This document shows, piece after piece, positions 6,522-14,949 of a DNA stretch of 47,703 nucleotides; the first letter of the stretch is position 1; the number at the start of each line of letters is the position of its first letter. Position numbers and translations under genes: made by a program. Location: the NCBI GenBank assembly GCA_900467745.1, contig UBQW01000031.1, positions 1 to 47,703 on the forward strand, given 5' to 3'. The notes under the pieces are model-generated. The model did not search any database. It was not told the origin of the DNA and worked only from the letters and a program-made list of their open reading frames with translations. Source of the DNA: Hyphomicrobiales bacterium. GTDB taxonomy: Bacteria > Pseudomonadota > Alphaproteobacteria > Rhizobiales > Rhizobiaceae.

Positions 6522-6600
6522 TGCCACGCAACGGCGCCTACTGGCTTTCGGAATATGCCGGACAGTCGATCGAGTTTCTTTGCTTGAAGTGCGAACGGGC
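6521..6600 (+). pseudogene. Zinc-ribbon-like small protein truncated by transposon
   Basis: ATG 6521 begins MPRNGAYWLSEYAGQSIEFL followed by CLKC, the first half of a possible zinc ribbon. After residue 27 the frame enters the transposon end at 6601 and reads on until a TGA near 6677. Small proteins opening MPRNGxYWLSEY are familiar in rhizobial accessory DNA. The missing 3' part is not present on the far side of the transposon (after 10202), where a different gene continues. Confidence 0.55.
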
Positions 6601-6683
6601 TGTAGCTTGCCACTTAGAAGTGAGAATGTGCCCATTTCGGCCGGTTTTAGCATTTAAAGCTGAGAATCTCAGCGGCTGAATTC

Positions 6684-7562
6684 TCAAATTAACTGCAACT
6701 GCGAAGATGCCATACTTCGGCATGTATGGGTCATGATCTCTTCGATAGCGCCGCTGAAGCGCACTTTGTTCCCACCCATCATATGGCCACGTAGCATTCG
6801 GAGCATCTCCGGGCCGGCACGCTCGACGATGGCTACTCCGGCCAGTAAAGCAGGGCGGAGATGCAGTGGCAGGATTGGACTTGCCGATGTCGGCAGGATC
6901 CTCCGCTCGACGACATCATCGAGATCTGGAATGATTGCGCCAAGCACCCGGAAACGCCACGGTTCGTGTCCTCGGGAGAAGGGTCTCGCCACGCGTCGCA
7001 TCAGCAGAAGGCGCGCTATCTCTGCCGGCGATGTCCAGGTTCGGACATCGCGCTCGGCCTCATCGTCGAGAAGCCGTTCTCCTATGAGAGCAGTCCGGTG
7101 GTAGCGGGCGAAAGGAGAGGGGCGGACATGCTTGTCCATCTGTCGGAGCGGGCCGTCGCAAAGCGGACAAGTGATACGCCAGCCAAGAAGCTGGCTTCGA
7201 AGAACAGGCCCCGGTTCGTGACTTGCCAAGTGACAGCACCAGCACGACTGTACCGGTTCCTTGGCAAGCAGGCGCCGCGACGATTGTGCGATATTCGCGA
7301 AGGTCGCGCGGCGGACCGTGGACGTATCGGCGGAGAACACGCGGGCGACGCGGAAGACCTGATCCTCATTGAGATGGAGATCAGCGGCGCGAAGCGATGA
7401 CACCTCCGGAAGGCAATGCCGAAGCATTGCCAGGGGAGGGACCGCATAGAACTCAGCATGCCGACCGATCCACGATGACATTAGCTCATCGGTTCGGGGA
7501 GGAAACGTTACTGGCAACTGTCGAGAGGCCTCTCCCGTGTCATGCGAAGGCGGCTTCCGCAT
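6684..7562 (-). CDS. tniQ: TniQ-family transposition target-selection protein
   Basis: The N-terminal half has the TniQ signature: FPPRTDELMSSWIGRHAEFY, then a zinc-binding block with CWCCHLA and CPLC. TniQ is the TnsD-like factor that, with TniB, directs TniA to its target. I start it at 7562 (MRKPPSHDTG), inside the end of tniB, because the protein then begins close to the conserved domain and the overlap suggests coupling; a start at 7628 is also open. At about 292 residues it is shorter than Tn5053-type TniQ (about 400). Its stop overlaps one of the transposon-end repeats. Confidence 0.8.
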   Translation of the reverse strand: MRKPPSHDTGEASRQLPVTFPPRTDELMSSWIGRHAEFYAVPPLAMLRHCLPEVSSLRAADLHLNEDQVFRVARVFSADTSTVRRATFANIAQSSRRLLAKEPVQSCWCCHLASHEPGPVLRSQLLGWRITCPLCDGPLRQMDKHVRPSPFARYHRTALIGERLLDDEAERDVRTWTSPAEIARLLLMRRVARPFSRGHEPWRFRVLGAIIPDLDDVVERRILPTSASPILPLHLRPALLAGVAIVERAGPEMLRMLRGHMMGGNKVRFSGAIEEIMTHTCRSMASSQLQLI

Positions 7563-8421
7563 CAAACTCGGGCTCCCATTTCTCGATGGCTGCGTCCGTA
7601 ATCCTTTCTTGGCCGCTTTCAATGGCATCGATGGCGAGTGAATTGATAGTGTGAAAGATATTCGCGGTGATGCCTTCAGTGATCTGTAGCATCCGTCGCA
7701 GCGATTTTACCGTTAGAACCGATGGTAGACGCAGCGGCGTGTTACGCAGGATCAAGGCAATCAAGATTTCGAACTGCTCGTTGGCGGCCCAGCGGCTCAA
7801 CGTAAACTGCTCGAAGCGGCGGGCCAATTGAACATCACCGCCGATGGCTTCACGGGCGTCATTAACCCCGAAGCAGACAAGAGAGATCTGGAGGCGGTTA
7901 CTAAGAAAGCGCAATGTGTTGAGGACAATACGCTGCTCGCGATAGGTTCCGGCGAGAATATTGTGCACTTCGTCAATCACAAGAACCTGCACACCAATCG
8001 CTTCCATGATCCGCAAAGCGGCCTGCTCCATCTGCGCGATATCCGTGCGCGGCCGCTGCGGTGCGCCGAGCAGGGTCAGCAGTTCGGCGTAGAACCGCCG
8101 CTCGCCTGGCCGGCTGGTCATCTCCATGGCCAAAACCGGTGTCTTCACCTTACCGGTAACCGAATTGAAGCTTGGCGGGTGCTGGTCGCGGAAGCGTTTC
8201 ATGATCATCGTCTTGCCCATGCCGCTGTCGCCATAAATGGCGATGGATGGCATTCGGGTTCCACGTGGATGGTCGAGCAAGAGGTTCAGTCGATCGAGCG
8301 CCTGCTTGGCGCGAGGATAGACAAGCCACCGGCGCGATCTGATCGCACGGATCCGCTGTTCGTCGGCTTCCGCAATCAGCGCCGCAGCGCTCGCGGTCAG
8401 GTGGGAGAGTTCGGTGTTCAT
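7540..8421 (-). CDS. tniB: TniB-family AAA+ transposition ATPase
   Basis: The Walker A motif GDSGMGKT is at residues 64-71 and Walker B is VLVIDEVHNIL. The C-terminal region contains FEILIALILRNTPLRLPS, characteristic of TniB/TnsC-type regulators. The protein (293 aa) has the usual length. It is expected to polymerise on target DNA with ATP and activate TniA. It starts 6 bp after tniA ends and overlaps tniQ, so the three genes form one leftward unit. Confidence 0.9.
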   Translation of the reverse strand: MNTELSHLTASAAALIAEADEQRIRAIRSRRWLVYPRAKQALDRLNLLLDHPRGTRMPSIAIYGDSGMGKTMIMKRFRDQHPPSFNSVTGKVKTPVLAMEMTSRPGERRFYAELLTLLGAPQRPRTDIAQMEQAALRIMEAIGVQVLVIDEVHNILAGTYREQRIVLNTLRFLSNRLQISLVCFGVNDAREAIGGDVQLARRFEQFTLSRWAANEQFEILIALILRNTPLRLPSVLTVKSLRRMLQITEGITANIFHTINSLAIDAIESGQERITDAAIEKWEPEFDAEAAFA

Positions 8422-8427
8422 GGCAGC

Positions 8428-10044
8428 TCACTCCGTGTCCTCTTCGAAGTCCACAGGTTTGCTGGAGTCGACCCCGCGAAGCGAGCCCCATCCACCGTCA
8501 TCCACCCCCGTTTTTGGGCTGCCTAGACGGCCGCTTCTCGCAGCCGCAGTCTTCTTGACCGCTGCGTCCACCAGTTTGCGCTGCTCAATCGCGGTGCCAA
8601 CAATGGTTTGGGTACTGACTTCCTGTCGTCCTTTCGCGAGCAGCGCACGTCGCGCCGCCATCGCTTCGTGCAGTGTCACCGAGGGCAACGTAACGTCGGC
8701 ATAGCGGGCTTCCACGAAGTTTCCCGACGGCCGCCGGACGAAGACACGAGCCATGTCCCGGGGGTCGTATTTGACAAGCAGGCGCCGGTTCGCGCGCCCG
8801 ACGTCGGCGCTGAGTGCAGCTGACCAGTAACGCAGTCCAAACAGATGAATTCCAGTTGGCCGCAGCGTGCGCTCCTGCTCGGGCAGGAACGTCAGCCAAA
8901 AACGCATTCGATCTTGTGGCAGCCGAAGCGGAATCTGGCCCTCGTGCTCGCGCCACACGGCAACTGGCGGACGGCCCAGGCTGCTGTGGATCGACTGATG
9001 GTAGGAGCCGACAATGTCGAGGGCGATGTAGCGCTCGAGCTCGCGCAAGGTCAGCGCCGCATGCCGCTTCGAATCATACTCGCCAAGCTCCTGCGCGTTG
9101 CTGAATGTGGTACCGGGCAGCAGGTGGATTTTTCCCATCTGTGTCCCGATCAGACGCTCGATGTGGCCACCGAAGCGCGGCTCTGCCGGCGGGCGCCAGT
9201 CGATCGCAATGCCGGCATCCTCGCACCCTTGCTTGAAAGCATGACTCCTGAAGTCGGCTCCGTTGTCGACATGCAATGTCTCTGGCAGGCCGGCAACGGG
9301 CCATGCTTCGGTGATCGCGCGCTCCCTTAACCAGGCCGATTTGTCGAAGACGGATTGTAGCAAACAGAGACTGGTCGACAGCCGGGAAGGAGCGTCCATC
9401 GTGAGGTAGAAACCCGTCACCATGCGACTGCAGACATCCATCGCGAGCGTCAGCCAGGGTCTGCCGATTGGCTGGCGGGTTTCCTCGTCGACGACGAAGA
9501 CATCCACTTTCGTGTGGTCGACCTGTACGACCTGCAAAGGCCGGGAGGCGGTAAACACCCCAGGAACGGCCTGCGTCTGCTTGACGATGTCATTTTCGCC
9601 GCGGCGTTTGGCGCGCTTCTGCAGGTCGATGTCTTCGAGACGAGCTGTGATCGTTCGGCGATGGGGCGGTTTGAGCCCAACCGACATGCAATTCGTTTGC
9701 ACATCCCGGACTAACTGTGAAACTGGTGGACGGTTCGGTTTCAGGTAGTATCTGCTGATCGTCGTGCGGATGATTTCTTCCCGCTCGTCATCCAGGACCC
9801 GGTGGCCCTCTGGTCGACCGCGCTTGCGTTCCACCAGCGACATGACCGTCCCACCGGCGCGAAACAGCTTGATAAGACGGTATGCGGTTGCCCGACTGGT
9901 TTCCAGTCCGGTCGCAAGCAGTGCCACATCCGCGGCTGTCATTTTGCCAGCCCGATGCTTCAGGAATTCTCGCACAGCTTCTGCGCGCCGGCACGCTTCA
10001 TTCCAAAGCGCTTCATCGACCTCGTCGGGGAATGGGTCACTCAT
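8428..10044 (-). CDS. tniA: TniA-family DDE transposase (Mu/TnsB-like)
   Basis: The protein (538 aa) has an N-terminal HTH region, a KRGRPEGHR segment, and an integrase core with catalytic D176 (QVVQVDHTKVD), D260 (LHVDNGADF) and E296 (GGHIERLIG), followed by a C-terminal Mu-type beta-barrel region. It is the strand-cutting and joining enzyme and should bind the repeated ATTCTCA motifs at both ends. It starts at 10044, about 33 bp inside the first right-end repeat, so transposase binding could also repress its own promoter. The gene appears intact. Confidence 0.92.
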   Translation of the reverse strand: MSDPFPDEVDEALWNEACRRAEAVREFLKHRAGKMTAADVALLATGLETSRATAYRLIKLFRAGGTVMSLVERKRGRPEGHRVLDDEREEIIRTTISRYYLKPNRPPVSQLVRDVQTNCMSVGLKPPHRRTITARLEDIDLQKRAKRRGENDIVKQTQAVPGVFTASRPLQVVQVDHTKVDVFVVDEETRQPIGRPWLTLAMDVCSRMVTGFYLTMDAPSRLSTSLCLLQSVFDKSAWLRERAITEAWPVAGLPETLHVDNGADFRSHAFKQGCEDAGIAIDWRPPAEPRFGGHIERLIGTQMGKIHLLPGTTFSNAQELGEYDSKRHAALTLRELERYIALDIVGSYHQSIHSSLGRPPVAVWREHEGQIPLRLPQDRMRFWLTFLPEQERTLRPTGIHLFGLRYWSAALSADVGRANRRLLVKYDPRDMARVFVRRPSGNFVEARYADVTLPSVTLHEAMAARRALLAKGRQEVSTQTIVGTAIEQRKLVDAAVKKTAAARSGRLGSPKTGVDDGGWGSLRGVDSSKPVDFEEDTE

Positions 10045-10144
10045 TGCGGAAACACCGTCGATTATGTGTAACGCCTGATTCTCACATTAAGTGCCAAAAT
10101 CCAAGTCCAATTCTCAGATTAACTGCCCGTTCTCGAATTAAGTA

Positions 10145-11389
10145 TCACGTCAACCAACTGAAATCATTGGTGCACATTCTCACGATTAAATGCCAAGCGA
10201 CAGCCTGCGGCATAATGATAAGCCGTTGCGCCTGCCAGTAATCAAGTCCGAGCGCATCGGCAGCTTCGTATTGCCCCGTCGGAAGCGCGGCAAGACCGCC
10301 TCGAATCACCTCTGCAATGTAAGCCGATGAGAAGACGATGACGACGATGATGACGCGTAGGATCAGATCAAAATTTGTGCGGGGGGGCAGGAAGTAGAGA
10401 AGCATAAAATTCGCCGCGAACAACACGGTTATCAGCGGCACGCCTCGGATAAACTCGATAAACGCGACGGCCAATGTCCGCACGAGGAACATGTCGGATC
10501 GTCTGGCGAGTGCGAGGACGATTCCGAAGGGGAGGGAAGCCGCGATCGCTGTTATCCCAATGACGAAAGCGAGCAAAAAGCCCCCAAAATCGCCCGAGCG
10601 AACGTAAGGCAGTTCTATTGGGAGCATCTGGGCAAGATTGTTGGTAACAGTCGCTTGCACCCCGAACCACCACACTCCAGCTGCGATGCATGCGATCCCA
10701 CCGGCAATCGCATTCCCTAGGCGCCATTGCAGACTAGTCCAGACGAATGACAAAATCCCGGTCGCCGCAACCAGACCGATGGGGCTCCAAACCGAGCCAC
10801 CCCATAGGAGCCAATAGCCGGCAAAGGGGTAAGCCAGCGTCAGCCAGATAAGTTTGGTTGGCCGGAGCGCGGCCACTGCAAGGAGTCCCAGGAAAACTCC
10901 CCCCGCAATCACAACCTGCTGCGGCCTTGCTCCCACTCCCCAAAGAGCGAGCAATAGGAAGGCAGCAGCGCCGACAACGATCATCATTCCCTGCCGCTTA
11001 ATACCGTAACATAGTACAGGGGCCAACGAGACCGTGAAGAGAGCAAGCGCAACTGCTGGCCGCCAGTAGGCGTCTGCAGGATAGAGACCGAAAAGAAACT
11101 GGTTCCAACGATGGCGGATCATCGCCCAGCATGGACCGGCTGCATCCGGGCCAAAGGCGCCCGCGATCTGTTCGCGACATTCATAGAGCGACGATGCATT
11201 CCAGATGCCGTGGGAAAGCCAGATCGCAAGATTGACCGTCAGATAGCCAATCAGAACCACTGTTATGACGCTTAGAAAGGAATTTAAGGGCGAAGAAAAA
11301 AGGTTCTTGCGCATCCAGTGAACGCCGCCGCGGTTTTCGGCCTGTGGTGGCATGGACTTCAGCATTTCAATACGGACGAACGCGGTCAT
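10145..11389 (-). pseudogene. aapM: AapM-like amino-acid ABC permease, C-terminus cut by transposon
   Basis: Permease of the general L-amino-acid (Aap/Bra-type) transporter: several membrane segments, the EFIRGVPLITVLF motif, and the EAA loop AADALGLDYWQAQRLIIMPQA. Immediately after MPQA the frame enters the transposon end (10202), adding AWHLIVRM and more before a chance stop at 10145. The last membrane span and tail (about 40-50 residues) are missing, and aapP, which normally follows, is absent. It is probably non-functional. It follows aapQ with 1 bp between stop and start. Confidence 0.8.
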
Positions 11390-11390
11390 G

Positions 11391-12668
11391 TCAGCGTCCC
11401 TTTAGTTGCACGGCGTTGTTGTAGAGGTTCATGAACGAGGAGATGATCAGGCTTATCACGACATAGATCAGCATCATCAGCAGCATGCATTCGAGCTCCC
11501 GCCCGGTTTGGTTGAGGGTGATGCCGCCAAGTGTCCCCTTAAGGTCGAGGTACGAAATAGCCATGCCGAGCGTGGAGTTCTTGGTGATGTTCAAATACTG
11601 GCTGATCAGAGGCGGCACGATCACCCGAAGCGCTTGCGGCAGGACGATGAGCCGCATCGTGCGCCCTCCATGGAAGCCCAATGCTGAGGATGCTTCAGAC
11701 TGACCGCGCGGGATCGCAAGGATACCGGCTCGTACGATTTCCGCAATGTATGTCGCTGAATAGAGCGACACCGCGATCACCAGTGCAACTAAGCTATTGC
11801 CGAGCTTCAGGCCACCTTGGAAGTTGAAGCCGTTCAGAACAGGATATACCAGGTGAAATCTCATCAGGACGAGAAAGCAGATTGTCGGCAGGAAGAGGAC
11901 GATTAATGACTTCCACCATGTCGTCGGTATCAAGCCGCTCATTTCCTGCACGGCGCGCGCCCGTTCGACGATCTTGTAGTTAGCCCAATATGACAGGGCT
12001 ATGATAGCGAGCATCACAACTATCGAAATGTGAACAGGGACGCCAAGAATCTCAAAGGATCCGAACGACCTCTCAAATGTTGGCGCGGGGATATTCGTTC
12101 CTCTATTCGTAACGGCGATCGAATCCCATAACCACATAGATGCAGCGGGCTTTTCACCTGCCGCAACGAGGGCGTCGGTGACCTTGAAATCATTGGGAGA
12201 GGGGCTGTTCACGCCAAGGATGACGAAGGCCAGAATAATCCACAAAAGCAGCGGGATATTACGGAAAACCTCAACGTATATGGCGGTGACCCGTGACAGG
12301 AGCCAGTTGTTCGAAAGCCTCAATATACCGACAAGCGTGCCGATCATTGTCGCAAACAGCGAGCCGAAGAATGCCACGACCAAAGTGTTGAGAAGACCGA
12401 CGACGAGGGCTCGGCCATGAGTATCGTCATTACTATAGGGTATCAGGTGCTGGTCGATGTCGTAGCCTGCACGCTGCCAGAGGAAGCTGAAACTGATATC
12501 CTTATCGCGCTGGGCAAGATTTTCGATCGTATTATTCGCCAACCAGCCGAGAAAGAGTAAAAACCCGACAAGCACGATCACCTGAATGGTGGTCGATCGA
12601 TATCGAGTGTCATTAAACAACTGCTCAAGCCGAAAACTCCCCTTCGGCGCATCGTCAATCGTTGCCAT
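11391..12668 (-). CDS. aapQ: AapQ-like general L-amino-acid ABC permease
   Basis: Full-length (425 aa) inner-membrane permease. It has an N-terminal span (VIVLVGFLLFLGWLANNTI), a large periplasmic loop typical of AapQ, the EVFRNIPLLLWIILAF block, and the EAA loop (SSALGFHGGRTMRLIVLPQA) that contacts the ATPase. In rhizobia the Aap system (AapJQMP) imports and exports a broad range of amino acids. Here the gene is intact, but both neighbours are truncated (aapJ at its 5' end, aapM at its 3' end), so a working transporter is unlikely. No promoter is obvious, since the original one upstream of aapJ is lost. Confidence 0.88.
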   Translation of the reverse strand: MATIDDAPKGSFRLEQLFNDTRYRSTTIQVIVLVGFLLFLGWLANNTIENLAQRDKDISFSFLWQRAGYDIDQHLIPYSNDDTHGRALVVGLLNTLVVAFFGSLFATMIGTLVGILRLSNNWLLSRVTAIYVEVFRNIPLLLWIILAFVILGVNSPSPNDFKVTDALVAAGEKPAASMWLWDSIAVTNRGTNIPAPTFERSFGSFEILGVPVHISIVVMLAIIALSYWANYKIVERARAVQEMSGLIPTTWWKSLIVLFLPTICFLVLMRFHLVYPVLNGFNFQGGLKLGNSLVALVIAVSLYSATYIAEIVRAGILAIPRGQSEASSALGFHGGRTMRLIVLPQALRVIVPPLISQYLNITKNSTLGMAISYLDLKGTLGGITLNQTGRELECMLLMMLIYVVISLIISSFMNLYNNAVQLKGR

Positions 12669-12781
12669 AAGCTTCCCCAGATCTTGTTATCGTTTACTTC
12701 GCCTGCTCTGGCCGGGCTTGTGATGAGTTCGAGAGGCGTTAGTGCAGCCACGGGTCCGTTCCCATGGCTGCACGGATCAAA

Positions 12782-13190
12782 TCAGCGCAGTGGCGGCGCG
12801 TATTGCAGACCGCCCTTGGACCAAAGGGCGTTTAGACCACGCGGAAGGCCGACGGCAGTCTTGGTTCCAAGATTGGCCTCGAAGATTTCGCCGTAGTTGC
12901 CAACTGCCTTGACGGCGTCATAAGCCCAGGCATTGTTCAGGCCCATCATCTTGCCCATTTCGCCTTCAGTGCCGAGCAGGCGCTTGACTTCCGGGTCAGT
13001 CGTTGATGCCTTTACTTCGTCGATATTTGCTTTGGTGACGCCCTTTTCTTCGGCAATCAAAAGCGCGTTGAAGGTCCAGCGCACAATGTCGCCCCAGTTA
13101 TTATCGCCGTGGCGAACGGCCGGACCGAGCGGCTCCTTCGATATAAGTTCCGGAAGGATAACGTAGCTCTGTGGATCCGGCAGGTGTCTA
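12782..13190 (-). pseudogene. aapJ: AapJ-like amino-acid-binding protein, 3' fragment
   Basis: From about 13190 leftward the frame reads DPQSYVILPELISKEPLGP, then the conserved GDNNWGDIVRWTFNALLIAE, and ends at 12782. This is the C-terminal third (about 135 residues) of the AapJ periplasmic binding protein, usually about 340 aa. The N-terminal part with the signal peptide is absent. The DNA beyond about 13190 belongs to the upstream region of the divergent lactonase-like gene, so the break point is there. A chance in-frame start at 13231 is not meaningful. Confidence 0.8.
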
Positions 13191-13263
13191 GGCAAGACAC
13201 GTGTTGTCGACATCCGTAGCGAACTCTCCACAAAAGACCGACTGTTCGTTTTGCGAGCCCACC

Positions 13264-14106
13264 ATGATCAAGATTACCGCTCTCCAGACCGGTACTGTCT
13301 CCATCAAGACTAAACAGCAGGCAGGTGCCGATGGCCGAAGCGCGTTCGGCCGCAAGATCGACATGCTGCGCGATATTGTTTGGTCCCCTCCGCTCCCCAT
13401 CCTCGCCTATCTAATCGAGCACCCGGAAGGAAACTTCGTGGTGGATACGGGCGACACTTGGCGCAATTCGCTCAGAGGCTATCTGCCGCGATGGAATCCG
13501 TTTTATACCACACAGGTTATAGTCAAAGTCGGCCCGTTGGAAGAAGTAGGGGAGCTGATTCGCGCGCGAGGACTCGATCCTGCACGGGACATCGGGACGG
13601 TACTCATGACCCACATGCACCACGACCACGCGGGCGGCTTGTACCATTTCCCGCATTCGCGCATCGTAGTTTCTCGGGAAAACTGGAAGGCGGCGAAATC
13701 GCTTTCCGGCATGGTGCAGGGCAATCTGCCGCAACGCTGGCCCATCTGGCTCAAGCCTGATTTGGTTGAGGCCAACGGCGCCGCGATCGGCCCATTTGCG
13801 CGCTCGAAGCAGATTACCGCGGATGGGCGCATCCTAATGGTCGAAACGCCCGGCCATTGCAAAGGCCATATGTCCGTCATCGTGCGCGGCGAGGGGTTGA
13901 CGTGGTTCATTACTGGTGACGCCACCTACAGTGAAGATAATCTGCGTGCCAATCTGGTGGACGGGGTAACCTACAATCCGGCTTTGTCTAGAGCTTCGCA
14001 AGCTAAGATATCCGAATTTGCTGAAAGCGAGCCCACAATCGTCTTGCCGTCACACGATGAAAAAGCAGCTGACCGGCTGCAACGGGATATCATCTTCAGG
14101 CGTTGA
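13264..14106 (+). CDS. Metallo-beta-lactamase-fold hydrolase, N-acyl-homoserine-lactonase-like
   Basis: The dinuclear zinc motif THMHHDHAGG (HxHxDH), the later TPGHCKGHMSV histidine, the bridging aspartate in FITGDATY and a final LPSHD are all present, in the order and spacing of AHL lactonases (AttM/BlcC/AiiA group). There is no signal peptide, so it is cytoplasmic. I choose ATG 13264 (MIKITALQTGTVSI) because the fold begins there; a GTG at 13201 is also in frame. Substrate specificity within this fold is hard to call: AHL or another lactone is the likeliest. It stands alone, beside the broken aapJ. Confidence 0.75.
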   Translation: MIKITALQTGTVSIKTKQQAGADGRSAFGRKIDMLRDIVWSPPLPILAYLIEHPEGNFVVDTGDTWRNSLRGYLPRWNPFYTTQVIVKVGPLEEVGELIRARGLDPARDIGTVLMTHMHHDHAGGLYHFPHSRIVVSRENWKAAKSLSGMVQGNLPQRWPIWLKPDLVEANGAAIGPFARSKQITADGRILMVETPGHCKGHMSVIVRGEGLTWFITGDATYSEDNLRANLVDGVTYNPALSRASQAKISEFAESEPTIVLPSHDEKAADRLQRDIIFRR

Positions 14107-14949
14107 GCTCGATTGATAGGAGAGGGGACCCAAGGCGATCCAATCATACGTAGCTTGCACCTTCGGATGGCCCATTGATGGGAGCGATCTAAATGAGGCC
14201 GACAGCGAGTGGGTCTGATAACAGTCTTAACGTTTTGACTGAGTTGGCGTTCGCCATTCAGTTGCACGGGAGATTGATCGATCCCGGCTATGCACTTGCT
14301 GTTTGGCATGTGAATCCATCCTGGAATCGGGCTCTACGGGAATACGCCGGTACGAGCGACTATCGTGCGCGGCTAAGTTGGCGTACTCATACGATTTTCA
14401 CCGCTCGCCACGGGCAAAGTAGTCTCTTCTGAACCGTTATGCCGGACCTTTCTGGCTCGTGACGCGACGATGGCCTCATGGATGACCCGTGTTAGGCTTT
14501 TGGGCAATCTAGGCCTTACCACACGACGGCGTAAGGCTGTCGCCTTTAATTTACGAACGGCAGACCTCTGGCGATGGCGAAATGATGGCTGCCGCGGGTA
14601 CCTCCCAACTATCCTGCGCCTCAAACGGGGGAGTATCCAACAGCAGACGCCTTCTGTCCTGCCGATACTCAAAAAGCGGGGATCAGACGTATGGAGCTAA
14701 AATTCCGACGTTCGCCTTGTAATCAATGCATCGGAATTTCCGTCGAGATGTAGTGTCCTGACGGAGCTAATTCATGGTGGCGAGCATATTGGGCGGGGCG
14801 GAAAAATCGTTTATCGAACATCCGGTTAGAGGCGGTCAAGTTGCGGACGTACGCAAAATTGACCGCGGGATTAAAGCACCGTTGGTTCAGGCCGTGCTAT
14901 GTCGGTCCCATCTTCGAGACCGGCTTGCAGCGCCGCAACCTGGGCCGAA
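14107..14949. other. 840-bp region without a recognisable gene
   Basis: Two rightward frames are open (14193-14432 with a fair GGAG 8 nt before ATG, and 14470-14700), and one leftward (14373-14672). None shows a domain, composition or conserved motif I recognise. The region separates the decaying left part of the window from the catabolic island and probably contains the junction. Confidence 0.4.

Larger units (their letters stand above)
6601..10202 (-). mobile_element. TniA-TniB-TniQ transposon (3.6 kb), Tn7/Tn5053-like superfamily
   Basis: The two ends form imperfect terminal inverted repeats of 31 bp beginning TGT: TGTAGCTTGCCACTTA at 6601, and the complement of 10202 leftward, TGTCGCTTGGCATTTA. 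Both end in GTGAGAATGTGC. Further copies of an ATTCTCANATTAANTGC-type motif lie inside each end (about 6647-6670 and 6678-6700 on the left; 10077-10095, 10108-10127 and 10128-10146 on the right), as expected for transposase-binding sites. Only tniA, tniB and tniQ are carried: no resolvase, cargo or CRISPR genes. The 5 bp outside each end differ (CGGGC and GCCTG), so there is no simple target duplication. Confidence 0.85.

Noticed and set aside
6601..10202. CRISPR-associated transposon
   Set aside because: TniA/B/Q resemble the core of type V-K elements, but no Cas12k-like gene, repeat array or tracr-like sequence is present between the ends.
14193..14700. Two rightward small ORFs (79 and 76 codons)
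   Set aside because: The first has a fair ribosome site, but neither has any recognisable feature, and the region looks like junction DNA. Left as unassigned.
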